Shown here one piece after another: positions 1 to 8,410 of a DNA stretch of 26,939 nucleotides. Both the position numbers and the translations under genes were made by a program. The stretch is from assembly GCA_050249455.1 (NCBI GenBank), contig JBFWQM010000048.1, positions 1 to 26,939 on the forward strand. Direction: 5' to 3'. A model generated the notes under the pieces. The model searched no databases. It was not told the origin of the DNA and saw only the letters and a program-made list of their open reading frames with translations. Source of the DNA: JBFWQM01 sp050249455 (lineage in GTDB: Bacteria > Pseudomonadota > Alphaproteobacteria > MPNO01 > VGEU01). Each line of letters begins with the position of its first letter. Position 1 is the first letter of the stretch.

Positions 1-717
1 CCGCTGTACCGGTCGGGGATCGAGTGGACGGCGGCGGCGGGGACGGCGGGCATGATCTATCGCGAGGTGACGCCCCCTCCCCCCAACCCCCTCCCACGAG
101 GGGAGGGGGAGTTGGAAGCCCCCTCCCCTCGTGGGAGGGGGTTGGGGGAGGGGGTGCCGTTGCCGCCCCCGTCCCTCCCCGGCCCGCACCAGGTCGGCAA
201 CGCCGGCATCGCGACCGCCGCCGCCCGCATCCTCGGCCTCCCCGGCGCGGCGATCGCCCGCGGCATCGCGACCGCGACCTGGCCCGCCCGCCTGCAGCGC
301 CTGACCGGCGCGCTGGCTCGCCGCCTGCCGCCCGGCTGGTCGCTGTGGCTCGACGGCGGCCATAACCCGTCCGCCGGCGCGGCGCTGGCCGCCCAGGCCG
401 CGAACTGGGCCGACGCTCCGCTGGACGCGGTCTGCGGCATGCTGAAGACCAAGGACGCCGCCGGCTTCCTGCGCCCGCTCGCCCCCCACGTCCGCCGCAT
501 GCGCACCCTCGCCATCCCCGGCGAGCCTAACGCGATCCCCGCCGATGACCTCGCCGCCGCCGCCCGCGCCGCCGGCCTCGCCGCCGACCCGTCCCCCGGC
601 CTGCCCGCCGCCCTGGACGCCCTGACCGCGGCCGCGCCCGCCCCCGGCCGCATCCTCATCTGCGGCTCGCTCTATCTCGCCGGGACGGTGCTGGCGGTGG
701 ATGGGCTGGAACCATAA
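1..717 (+). CDS. folC: Bifunctional folylpolyglutamate/dihydrofolate synthase, C-terminal part (5' end outside window)
   Basis: FolC adds glutamate to folates in the cytoplasm, and in many bacteria also makes dihydrofolate from dihydropteroate. The reading frame is open from base 1 to the TAA at 715-717. The visible part covers the end of the Mur-ligase-like central domain, with LPGPHQVGNAGIATAA near 176-225, and the C-terminal domain, with the family signature LWLDGGHNPSAGAAL near 343-387. The start and the P-loop lie upstream of the window. The odd feature is a stretch rich in Pro, Gly and Glu between MIYRE (52-66) and PLPPPSLPGPHQ (from about 157). It is encoded by an inverted repeat at 73-154 that interrupts FolC without breaking the frame; homologues usually have only a short loop here. 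Both flanks read as normal FolC, so the protein is probably made with the insert. Confidence 0.93.
   Translation, partial: PLYRSGIEWTAAAGTAGMIYREVTPPPPNPLPRGEGELEAPSPRGRGLGEGVPLPPPSLPGPHQVGNAGIATAAARILGLPGAAIARGIATATWPARLQRLTGALARRLPPGWSLWLDGGHNPSAGAALAAQAANWADAPLDAVCGMLKTKDAAGFLRPLAPHVRRMRTLAIPGEPNAIPADDLAAAARAAGLAADPSPGLPAALDALTAAAPAPGRILICGSLYLAGTVLAVDGLEP
73..154. repeat. Palindromic repeat inserted in frame within folC
   Basis: Arms at 73-109 and 119-154 are reverse complements apart from one extra C in the left arm (a run of six C against five). They are separated by the 9-nt loop agttggaag. Each arm contains the core CCCTCCCACGAGGGGAGGG or its complement. The element is translated in the folC frame as proline/glycine-rich residues including NPLPRGEGELEAPSPRGRG. 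It resembles REP/MITE-like palindromes scattered between genes in proteobacteria, but this copy lies inside a coding gene. No target-site duplication can be defined by eye. Confidence 0.9.
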
Positions 718-720
718 GTC

Positions 721-734
721 CGGCCAACCGGCCG
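721..734 (+). terminator. Weak hairpin just after folC, possible terminator
   Basis: Four bases after the folC stop, CGGCC and GGCCG form a 5-bp stem around the loop AACC, followed by CGCTTTACC. The stem is short and the T-run is only three bases, so termination is uncertain. The larger palindrome at 748-837 just downstream could also act in 3'-end formation. Confidence 0.25.
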
Positions 735-747
735 CGCTTTACCACTC

Positions 748-837
748 TTGTCGTTCTCCGGCTTGACCGGAGAACCCATCTCTCCGCCTACCGATGCGTC
801 CCGGCATGGGTCCTCCGGTCACGCCGGAGGACGACAA
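748..837. repeat. Imperfect inverted repeat between folC and the antitoxin gene
   Basis: Arms of 32 bp at 748-779 and 806-837 are reverse complements with 3 mismatches. Each arm is itself palindromic: TTCTCCGG-CTTGA-CCGGAGAA on the left and TCCTCCGG-TCACG-CCGGAGGA on the right. The spacer is 26 bp. The nested pattern matches a class of intergenic alphaproteobacterial repeats that yield spurious short reading frames. No gene is credible inside it. Confidence 0.82.
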
Positions 838-910
838 CAAGCGAGATATCGTAGGATCGAGGTGCGACGGCCGATTTGCGGCAAGGGCCGTGGCGTTGGA
901 TGCACAAACG

Positions 911-1150
911 ATGCTCGTTCTCGGAATCACACAGTTGCGAACACGCCTTTTCCGACTTTTGGGTCGCGTCGGCGCCGGAGAGACCGTCCTGATTACGCGG
1001 CGCGGGAAACCGCTGGCACGCCTCGAACCTGTCCGGCAATTCGATCGCGACCGCGCCGCGGCAGCCGTGGAGACGCTGAAGCGCCTGCGCCGAGGCAATA
1101 ACCTGGCCGGGATCGACTGGCGGACCCTGCGCGACGCCGGCCGCCGGTAG
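911..1150 (+). CDS. Phd/YefM-type type II antitoxin, apparently orphan
   Basis: This 79-residue protein has the prevent-host-death family core: TQLRTRLFRLLGRVGAG, then ETVLITRRGKPLARLEPV. A basic amphipathic C-terminal segment follows, ending GIDWRTLRDAGRR, which is typical of antitoxin tails that wrap their toxin. The N-terminal part of such proteins binds DNA at their own promoter. The ATG at 911 gives the family's usual length; an in-frame GTG at 890 would add seven residues, and no strong ribosome binding site decides between them. No toxin gene follows: after the TAG comes the terminator of trxA, then trxA on the opposite strand. The upstream side holds only the palindromic repeat. It is either a solitary antitoxin or the remnant of a lost module. 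The family call is from motif recognition. Confidence 0.78.
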   Translation: MLVLGITQLRTRLFRLLGRVGAGETVLITRRGKPLARLEPVRQFDRDRAAAAVETLKRLRRGNNLAGIDWRTLRDAGRR

Positions 1151-1161
1151 TCGCTGCCCGC

Positions 1162-1197
1162 CCCAAAAACGAAAAATGCGCCCGTCGCCGGGCGCAT
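1162..1197 (-). terminator. Rho-independent terminator of trxA
   Basis: On the minus strand a 9-bp stem, ATGCGCCCG with CGGGCGCAT (1189-1197 and 1176-1184), encloses the loop GCGA. The stem is followed by a T-rich tail that includes TTTT and a second TTTTT run. It begins 31 nt after the trxA stop and should end the long addB-addA-trxA transcript. Its T tail falls just behind the antitoxin gene on the other strand. Confidence 0.85.
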
Positions 1198-1228
1198 CCT
1201 CGTCTTCGGGCGTGGGTGCCCGGCCGCG

Positions 1229-1552
1229 TCAGATCGCGGTCTGGATCCACTCCACCAGCTTGCTCTTGGGCAGCGCGCCGACCTTGATGGCGGCGACCTC
1301 GCCGTTCTTGAAGATCATCAGGGTCGGGATGCCGCGCACGTTGTAGCGCGACGGCGTCATCGGGTTGTCGTCGATGTTGATCTTGGCGACGGTCAGCTTG
1401 TCGCCCATCTCGGTCGCGATTTCCTCCAGGAACGGGCCGATCTGCTTGCACGGTCCGCACCACTCGGCCCAGAAGTCCACCAGCACCGGACCCGGAGCCT
1501 TCAGCACGTCGGCCTCGAAGGAGGTGTCCGAAATCGGCTTGGTCGCGCTCAT
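1229..1552 (-). CDS. trxA: Thioredoxin
   Basis: A 107-residue cytoplasmic thioredoxin that reduces protein disulfides at the expense of NADPH through thioredoxin reductase. The active site is intact in DFWAEWCGPCKQIGP (residues about 27-41), and the cis-proline loop VRGIPTLMIFKNGEV is present. Length and fold order match the family. The ATG at 1552 (MSATKPISD) is preceded by GAAGGGAAACTAC, a plausible ribosome binding site; an upstream in-frame ATG would add 16 residues atypical for thioredoxins. It lies 84 nt downstream of addA on the same strand and ends at a clear terminator. It may be cotranscribed with addA; a TATAGC hexamer at 1566-1571 could also provide a separate promoter, but no good -35 is seen. 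Confidence 0.96.
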   Translation of the reverse strand: MSATKPISDTSFEADVLKAPGPVLVDFWAEWCGPCKQIGPFLEEIATEMGDKLTVAKINIDDNPMTPSRYNVRGIPTLMIFKNGEVAAIKVGALPKSKLVEWIQTAI

Positions 1553-1636
1553 GTAGTTTCCCTTCGCTATAGCGGCGCCGACCCACCCCGGCGGCGCCAC
1601 CCCTGCCGTCCTAGGTACGTTGCGCCCTACCCCCCG

Positions 1637-4600
1637 TCAAGGCGCGTGTGCGGCAAGCAACCCGTCCGGCAGCGCCATCAGCCGCGGCCCGTCCGTCCAC
1701 AGGATCGCGCAGACGATTGATTTTCCAGGGTAGATGTCCTTAAGCAAGGCCCGGTAGGCGGCCATCTGGCGCAGATAGAGGGCGGGCACCCCGTCGACCG
1801 CCGCGGGCGGCGGGCGGTTGGTCTTGTAGTCGACCAACAACACCGCCGCGCCGGTCACCGCCAGCCGGTCGACCTGCCCGGCGATGGCGCGGCCGTTGAC
1901 CAGGCCGACCAGCGGCACCTCCGCCTGCGCGCCGGGGGCGAAGGCGGGCGCGAGGTCCGGATGGGCGAGGACGGCGAGCGCCTCCGCCCGGAAGCGGTCC
2001 TGGTCGGCCGGCGCGAGCCGGTGGACCGGGCGGGCCAGGAAGCGCCGCGCCGCCGCGTCGCGCCGGTCGGGCGGCACCTCGGGCAGGCTCTGCAGCAGGC
2101 GGTGGATCAGGGTGCCGCGATGGAACGCGGCCCCGCGGTCCGGCCCCACCGGCGCGCGCACCGGGGGGTCCGCCTCGTCGGGGCGCGACGGGGCCAGCGG
2201 CCGGGCGGGCGCCGGCTCGGCCGGCGGCGGCCGCACCGCCCAGTCGGGCAGCGGCGCGAGCGCGGCAGGCGCCGCGCCGGGCGCCGCCCCCCGCTGCACC
2301 GAAGCGGCGGCCGGCGGGTCGGCATAGCGCCACCCCGGCCCGTCCCAGCCGTGGCGCGGATGATCGGCGCGGAAGTCGAACGCCGCCGCCTCGCCGATCC
2401 TCGCCATCGCGCCTTCCACGAGGCGATGCCAGCAGTCGTCGGCCGGCGCGACGCGCTGCTGCCAGCCGCAGACATAGAGCCGGTCGCGGGCGCGGGTCAG
2501 CGCGACGTAGAGCAGGCGGCGGTATTCCTGCATTTCGCGCGCCTGGGCGCGCTGGCGTTCCGCGGCGGCGATCGCGTCGTCGGACGCCTTGTTGGGCGAC
2601 CACAGCAGGAGGTCCGGGTCGTCCATCGGCCCGCCGCCGAGCCAGAACAGCGGCAGCCGCGACTGCGGCTTGGCCACCGTGTCGGGCAGGAACACCACCG
2701 GCGCCTCCAGCCCCTTGGCGCCGTGGACGGTGATGACCCGCACCTCGTCGCGCTCCGCCTGCTCCAGTTCGCGCTTGATCTGCGATTCGCCGGCTTCCAC
2801 CCAGTGCAGGAAGCCCTGCAGCGACGGCGGGTGCAGCCGCTCGTAGGCGAGCGCGAGCGACAGGAACTCGGCGATCGGGTCGCCCGCCTCCACCCCCAGC
2901 CGGGCGAGCAGCTTCTCGCGCCCGCGGCGCCGGCCCAGGATGTCGGCGAAGAACGCGAACGGCGTCACGTAGTCGGCCTGGGCGAGCAGATCGGCCAGCA
3001 GGTCGTGCGCGGCGGCGAACAGCGGCGTCTCCTGCGCGCGGCGGCCCAGCGCCGTCCACAGCGCCACGTTGTCGCCGCGGTCCCAGGCGAGGGCGAACAG
3101 CGCATCGTCGCCGAACCCGACCAGCGGCCCCTTCAGCACCACCGCGAGGTTCAGGTCGTCCTCCGGCAGCAGGACGAAGCGGGCCAGCGCCATCAGGTCC
3201 ATCACCGCGAGCTGGTGGGTCAGCACCATGCGGTCGACGCCGGCCACCGGTACGCCGTTCGCCTTCAGCTCGTTCACCAGCGTCGGCACGAAGGCGGTGC
3301 GGTGGCGCACCAGCACCATGATGTCGCCGGGACGGATCGGGCGGCCGGCGCTTTCCAGCATCTCGCCACTGTCGAGCCAACGCCGGATGCGCCCGGCGAT
3401 GACCGCGGCGAGCCGCGCCGACGGGTCGTCGCCGGGGCGGTATTCCAGCGGCGGCGTCCACGCCTCCATCGGCTCGGCATCCGCCGGCAGCACCAGCGGC
3501 CACAGCTCGACCAGGCCCGGCGCGCCGGCGCGGATCGGCTCGTGGTGCAGCGTCTCGTCCGGCGTCACGACGCCGTCGGCCGCGGTCGCATCGGCGAACA
3601 CGGCATCGACCACCTTCAGCACGGCGGGCGCGGAGCGGAACGAGACGGTGAGGTCGACGGTGTCCCATGTGCGCTCGGCGGCCTCCACCCGCGCGCGGAA
3701 GAAGTCGCGCATCGCGGCGAACGCGTCGGGGTCGGCGCGCTGGAAGCTGAAGATCGACTGCTTGGCGTCGCCGACCGCGAACACGGTGCGCGCATCAGCC
3801 CGCGCGCCGGTGCCGGCGAAGAATTCCTCGGCGATCGCGCGCACGACGCGCCACTGGTCGGGGTTGGTGTCCTGCGCCTCGTCGATCAGCACGTGGTCGA
3901 TGCCGCCGTCGAGCTTGTAGAGCACCCATGCCGCCGCGCCGGCCCGCTCCAGCAGATGGCGCGTGCGCAGGATCAGGTCGTCGTAGTCGAGCACGGCGCG
4001 CCGGTGCTTGTGCGCGCCGTAGCGGGCGAGCAGCGCATCGGCCAGCCGCACCAGCGCCGCGGTGCCGGACGCGACGGTCGCCGCGCGGCAGCGCTCCAGC
4101 ACCGCCTCCAGCCGCCGCGCCTCCGCCCGCAGCGCCGTGCCGGCGACCGAATCCTCGCCTCCCAATGATTTCGTGATGAGGCGAGCCTGCGGCTTCAGAT
4201 CTTTTCGGGTCAGGAAGGCGAGGCAGTAATCGTCGAAAAGAGCGACGCGACGCGCCGGGTCGGCAAGCCAGGGTGCCATTGCCTCTCCCCGCTCCCGATC
4301 CGTCTTGCTCCCTGAAACGAGCAGGCTGGCTGCCGCGCGCAGCGCCGCCGCGTCGAACGCTGCCTCTGCGCAGGCAGCGGCGATCACATCATCCCGCGCG
4401 CCGACGACGTCGAGGCGCGCGCGCAGCGCTGCGACGAAGCCGTCGACGCCGCCGTGGCGGTCGAGCAGCCGCGCGATTCGGCCGCGCTCGGACGCCAGCG
4501 CCTTCATCAGCGCGTTGAAGCGGTCCTCGCCGGCGGCGCGGGTCAGCTCGGCCAGCGCCTCGGCCAGCGGCGCGTCGACGCGCTCGCGCGCATCGGCGAT

Positions 4601-5092
4601 CAGCTCGTCGCGCGCATCGGCGATCATCTCGTCGGCGGTGCGCTCGTCGATGACGTCGAAGTGCGGCGCGAGGTCGGCCTCGACCGGGAAGCGGCGCAGC
4701 AGCGAATCGCAGAACGCGTGGATGGTCTGGATGCGCATGCCGCCGGGCAGGTCGAGCACCGCCGCGAACAGCCGCCGCGCATGGCGCAGGGTCGCGGCGT
4801 CCGGGTCCGCGCCCAGCAGGTCCTTGACGTCGGCGGCGAGGTCCGGCTCGTCGGCCACCGACCAGTCGCCGAGCACGGCGAGCAGGCGGTTGGTCATCTC
4901 CGCCGCCGCCGCCTTGGTGAAGGTCAGGCACAGGATCGCGTCCGGCCGCACCCGGCGCAGCATCAGGGTCAGCACGCGGTCGGTCAGCACCTTCGTCTTG
5001 CCGGTGCCGGCCGACGCGCCGACCCACACCGACGTCGCCGGCGCGATGGCGCGGCGCTGCTGGTCGGTCGGCCCGTTGCGGCGGCGGCTCAT
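1637..5092 (-). CDS. addA: Double-strand break repair helicase-nuclease AddA
   Basis: AddA is the motor subunit of AddAB, which resects double-strand DNA ends for RecA-dependent recombination. The 1151-residue protein shows the UvrD/SF1A order: Walker A VGASAGTGKTKVL (residues about 24-36), motif II LIDEAQDTNPDQW, motif III GDAKQSIFSFQRAD, later motifs RVITVHGAKGLEAPVVFLPD and RRLLYVALTRARDRLYV. The C-terminal RecB-like nuclease domain has AAFHRGTLIHRLLQSL and GQVDRL...LLVDYKTNR, so helicase and nuclease both look intact. I prefer the ATG at 5092 (MSRRRNGPTDQQ) because GGGATGG lies 8-12 nt upstream. The in-frame ATG at 5101 would add three residues and has no spacing for a ribosome binding site. 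It follows addB, but a palindromic repeat separates the two genes, which usually abut. Confidence 0.95.
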   Translation of the reverse strand: MSRRRNGPTDQQRRAIAPATSVWVGASAGTGKTKVLTDRVLTLMLRRVRPDAILCLTFTKAAAAEMTNRLLAVLGDWSVADEPDLAADVKDLLGADPDAATLRHARRLFAAVLDLPGGMRIQTIHAFCDSLLRRFPVEADLAPHFDVIDERTADEMIADARDELIADARERVDAPLAEALAELTRAAGEDRFNALMKALASERGRIARLLDRHGGVDGFVAALRARLDVVGARDDVIAAACAEAAFDAAALRAAASLLVSGSKTDRERGEAMAPWLADPARRVALFDDYCLAFLTRKDLKPQARLITKSLGGEDSVAGTALRAEARRLEAVLERCRAATVASGTAALVRLADALLARYGAHKHRRAVLDYDDLILRTRHLLERAGAAAWVLYKLDGGIDHVLIDEAQDTNPDQWRVVRAIAEEFFAGTGARADARTVFAVGDAKQSIFSFQRADPDAFAAMRDFFRARVEAAERTWDTVDLTVSFRSAPAVLKVVDAVFADATAADGVVTPDETLHHEPIRAGAPGLVELWPLVLPADAEPMEAWTPPLEYRPGDDPSARLAAVIAGRIRRWLDSGEMLESAGRPIRPGDIMVLVRHRTAFVPTLVNELKANGVPVAGVDRMVLTHQLAVMDLMALARFVLLPEDDLNLAVVLKGPLVGFGDDALFALAWDRGDNVALWTALGRRAQETPLFAAAHDLLADLLAQADYVTPFAFFADILGRRRGREKLLARLGVEAGDPIAEFLSLALAYERLHPPSLQGFLHWVEAGESQIKRELEQAERDEVRVITVHGAKGLEAPVVFLPDTVAKPQSRLPLFWLGGGPMDDPDLLLWSPNKASDDAIAAAERQRAQAREMQEYRRLLYVALTRARDRLYVCGWQQRVAPADDCWHRLVEGAMARIGEAAAFDFRADHPRHGWDGPGWRYADPPAAASVQRGAAPGAAPAALAPLPDWAVRPPPAEPAPARPLAPSRPDEADPPVRAPVGPDRGAAFHRGTLIHRLLQSLPEVPPDRRDAAARRFLARPVHRLAPADQDRFRAEALAVLAHPDLAPAFAPGAQAEVPLVGLVNGRAIAGQVDRLAVTGAAVLLVDYKTNRPPPAAVDGVPALYLRQMAAYRALLKDIYPGKSIVCAILWTDGPRLMALPDGLLAAHAP

Positions 5093-5114
5093 GTAGGCCA
5101 TCCCGCAGAGTTTC

Positions 5115-5212
5115 TGTAGGGGCGGGTCTCAGACCCGCCCGAGTTTCTTGTTTTTCCGGCGACAGAGAAGCGATCGCGAGCGCCGCGGGCGGGTCTGAGA
5201 CCCGCCCCTACA
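5115..5212. repeat. Nested inverted repeat between addB and addA
   Basis: Two perfect 27-bp arms, 5115-5141 and 5186-5212, are exact reverse complements with a 44-bp spacer. Each arm is an inner palindrome, GGGCGGGTCT-C-AGACCCGCCC. As RNA the region could fold either as two local hairpins or as one long stem. It lies between the addB stop and the addA start inside the presumed operon. The unit is typical of palindromic repeats dispersed in Rhodospirillales-like genomes; copy number cannot be judged from this window. Confidence 0.9.
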
Positions 5213-5246
5213 CGTCCCGCGACCGGCCGGGATGTCCTGCGCCAGC

Positions 5247-8200
5247 TCACGACCCGTCCCCGGCCGACCATTCCCGCACGCGGGCGAGGTGGTCGTAGTC
5301 GCCGTAGCCGGCCGGGCGCGCCGGATCGGGGGTGGCGAGATACGGCGTGGCGGGGTCGTCGAACGCGGCGACCAGCCGGGCGAGGCCCGCGGCCGCATCG
5401 GCTGCGAGCGCCGCCGGGTCGTCGCCGGCCGGCTTCTGCTCCCCCGACACCGCGCCGCCGGCGAGCCGCCAGAAGGCGAGCTCGGCCACCGCGGCGGCCG
5501 GCACGCCGTCGAACCCGCCGGCCGCGGCCATCGCGGCCTCCAGCGGGAGCTGCGGCGCGAGGCCGGCGGCGACGGTCTTCTTGTCCGGCGTCGCGCCGGT
5601 CTTGTAGTCGATGATGGCGAGGCCGCCGGCCTTCAGCCCGTCGATGCGGTCGGCCTTGGCGATCAGGGTGAACGGGCCGGCCGGCGCGGCCACGACCAGC
5701 CGCCCCCACACCTCGCCATGGATGGCCGCGAGCCGCGGGCGGCGTTCGGCCTCCGCCGCCGCGACCCATTCGGCGATGCGCAGGAAGCGCGGCCACCAGA
5801 ACGCCCACACGCTGGGCCGGCCAAGCGCACTGCCGAATTCCTGCTCTCCGATCTCGACCAGCGCCTTGTACGGATCGGCCGGCAGCGCCACAGGATACGC
5901 CTTCAGGAACCGCTCCAGCGCGGCGTGGACCATGACGCCGCGCTCCGCCGCGCCGGGATCGGCGTCGATCGGGTCGAGCGGCCTAAGCCGCAGGATGCGG
6001 CGGGCGTAGATGGCGTAGGGATCGCGCATCCAGGTCTCGATCTCGGTGACCGAAAGCTGGCGCGGGCNNNNNNNNNNNNNNNNNNNNNNNNNNNNNNNNN
6101 NNNNNNNNNNNNNNNNNNNNNNNNNNNNNNNNNNNNNNNNNNNNNNNNNNNNNNNNNNNNNNNNNNNCGCTCCGCCGCGCCGGGATCGGCGTCGATCGGG
6201 TCGAGCGGCCTAAGCCGCAGGATGCGGCGGGCGTAGATGGCGTAGGGATCGCGCATCCAGGTCTCGATCTCGGTGACCGAAAGCTGGCGCGGGCGGGCGG
6301 CGGGCGGCGGCGCCGGCCGCGGCGGCGGGCACGGCGCGAAGCGGTCCGGTCGGTCGAGCGCGTCCTGCCAGTGCAGCCAACGCGCCTCGACCGCGCGCGG
6401 CAGGCCGCGGTGGGCCGGCACGTCGGGGCCGTCGAGCAGCGCATCGAGCCGGCGCAGCCAGCGCGACGGCACGGTGGGCGTGCCTTCCTCGCGCGTCGCG
6501 CGGGTCAGCACCACCTCGGGCGCGCAGAACGCCTGGACGAAGTCGTGGGCAGCGAGGCCGACGCGGCGGTCGGGCGGCGGCAGCCCGAAGCGCCGGCGCA
6601 TGTCGCGGCTGAGCCACGGGTCGGCCGGCGGCTGGCGCGGCCAGGTCCCCTCGTTGAGCCCGCCCAGAATCAGGAGGTCGGCGTGCTGCAGCCGCGCCTC
6701 CAGGCTGCCCCAGATGAACAGCCGCGGGTGGCGGCCGTAGGCCGGGCGCGCGACGCGGCCGGCGAGCAGGGTCTCGAACAGCGCCGGGTAGGCGGCGCCG
6801 TCGATCGCCTCCAGCGCGGCGCCTTCCTGGTTCAACTCGTTGACGAAGCGGGCCAGCGCCTCCCCGGCCTCGCCGGCCCACAGCCGGTCGGCGCCGGCCT
6901 GGTCCCCGGTCGCGGCCAGCGCCTCGGCGAACGCGATATGCGCGGCGAGGAGGTCGGCGAGCGGCCGGCGCCGCGCCGCCAGCGCGGCCGCGAACGGCGC
7001 CGCCGCGCGCGCCAGCGCATCGAGCCACGGCGCCTCGCGGCCCAGCGCGTCCTTCGCGCCACCGAGGCCGGGCGCCGGACGCGGGCCGCGCAGCGCATCG
7101 CGCTCCAGCGCGCGCACCAGCGACCGGAACGCGCCGGGGAAAAGGCCGCCCGCCGCCAGCGGATGCTTCAGCAGCGCAAGCAGCGGCACCGGCGCCCAGT
7201 CGTCGGCCACCGCGCGGGCGGCGAGGCGCAGGAACGCACCTGGCGGCGACAGCGCCAGCGGCTCGCCGGCCGAATCGTCGACCGCGATGCCCCAGCGCGA
7301 CAACTCCGCCGCGACCCGGCGGGCGAGCGCGCGGTCGGGCGTCACCAGCGCCGCGGTGCGTTGCGGCGTCTCCAGCGCCTCGCGCATCAGCAGCGCGATG
7401 ACGGCCGCCTCCTCCTGCGGGCCGGGGCAATCGATCCGGCGCACGCCAGCGAGCGCCGCATCGACCGCGAAGCCGGGATCGGCCGGCGGGCGGTCGCCGG
7501 TCGGGTGCAGCGCGAGGTTCACGAGCGTCGCGCGCGACGGCGGCGAGGCACGCAGGTCGCGCGACGGCCAGTCGCCGACGTCTACCGCCGCGACCTCCAT
7601 CGCCGCCAGGAGCTGCGCCATGCCGTACTGCGGATGGGTCGGCGCCAGCTCGGCCCGCGCCGCCGGGTCGAGGTCGCGGTCGAGGCCAGGCAGCACCACG
7701 GCGCCCCCGGGCAGCCGCGCCACCAGGGTCAGCAGGTCCGCCGTCGCCGGGATCGACCCCGTGGAGCCGGCGGCGATCACCGGCCCGGCGGGCGGCGTGC
7801 GCGCCCACGCGGCGCAGCGCGCGGCGATCAGCCGGTTGCGCCGGTCGGCGGAATCGAGGCTGCCGTCTTCGGCCAGCACCGCGGGCCAGTTGTCGGTCAG
7901 GATCCTCAGGAAGGTCAGCGAGCGCTGCCAGTGCTCCGCGTACTGCGCCGGCACGAGGCCGGCGAGGGCGGCGAAGTCGACCCGCTCGGTCTGCACCTGG
8001 TCGAGCAGCGCGGCGAGCTCCACCGCCAGGCGGCCGGCCTGCGCCGGCCGTTCCGCCGCATCGTCGCCGACCAGCGCGCCGGAGGCGAGGATTAGCCGGG
8101 TGAGCATGAGCTGGCGGCGCAGCGCCGGGATCGCCGGCGGCACCTCCAGCGCATCGGCGCCGGCCGCCTCGTCCTCGAAGGCGAGCTCGTCCTCGTCGAC

Positions 8201-8410
8201 GTCGCCGATCGGCACCATGCGCGGCAGCAGCAGCGCGCGGCCGTCGGTCAGGCGCAGGAACGCCTCGCGCAGCGCGCGGCCGGCGCGCCGGGTCGGCAGC
8301 AGCACCGTCATGCGCGGCAGCGCCAGCGCATCGCCGCCGGCGCGCGCCATCAGGCCGTCGGCCAGCGCGTCGACGAACGGCGCGCCCGGCGGGATGGTGT
8401 AGACGGTCAT
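5247..8410 (-). CDS. addB: Double-strand break repair protein AddB (split by an assembly gap)
   Basis: AddB is the second subunit of AddAB, with an inactivated helicase-like N-terminus and a RecB-type nuclease at the C-terminus. The ATG at 8410 (MTVYTIPPGAPF) overlaps the murU stop as ATGA. The N-terminal part contains VLLPTRRAGRALREAFLRL. The middle contains RLFIWGSLEARLQHADLLIL and GGLNEGTWPRQPPADPWLS. The nuclease part has RGVMVHAALERFL and IAKADRIDG...AIIDYKTGATPDKK. The coordinates include 100 N (6068-6167) flanked by identical 127-bp copies (5941-6067 and 6168-6294). Joining 8410-6168 directly to 5940-5247 gives 2937 nt, that is 978 residues plus stop, so the true gene is intact and the shown frameshift is artificial. 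No cysteine occurs in the C-terminal 260 residues, so the iron-sulfur cluster of Bacillus AddB is probably absent. Confidence 0.93.
6068..6167. other. Assembly gap of 100 N inside addB, flanked by 127-bp duplicates
   Basis: Exactly 100 N are present, a usual placeholder length. Bases 5941-6067 and 6168-6294 are identical over all 127 positions. This is the pattern left when two contigs ending in a shared 127-mer are scaffolded without merging. It carries no biological content. Confidence 0.97.

Noticed and set aside
1961..4168. Long plus-strand open frame opposite addA, and similar frames opposite divL, chvG and murU/addB
   Set aside because: Low-complexity Arg/Gly/Ala translations produced by high GC on the antisense of confident genes; no domain motifs.
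5941..6294. Direct 127-bp repeat flanking the first gap as a real tandem duplication
   Set aside because: Perfect identity, a length equal to a standard k-mer, a placeholder of exactly 100 N and restoration of the addB frame on collapse all point to assembly.
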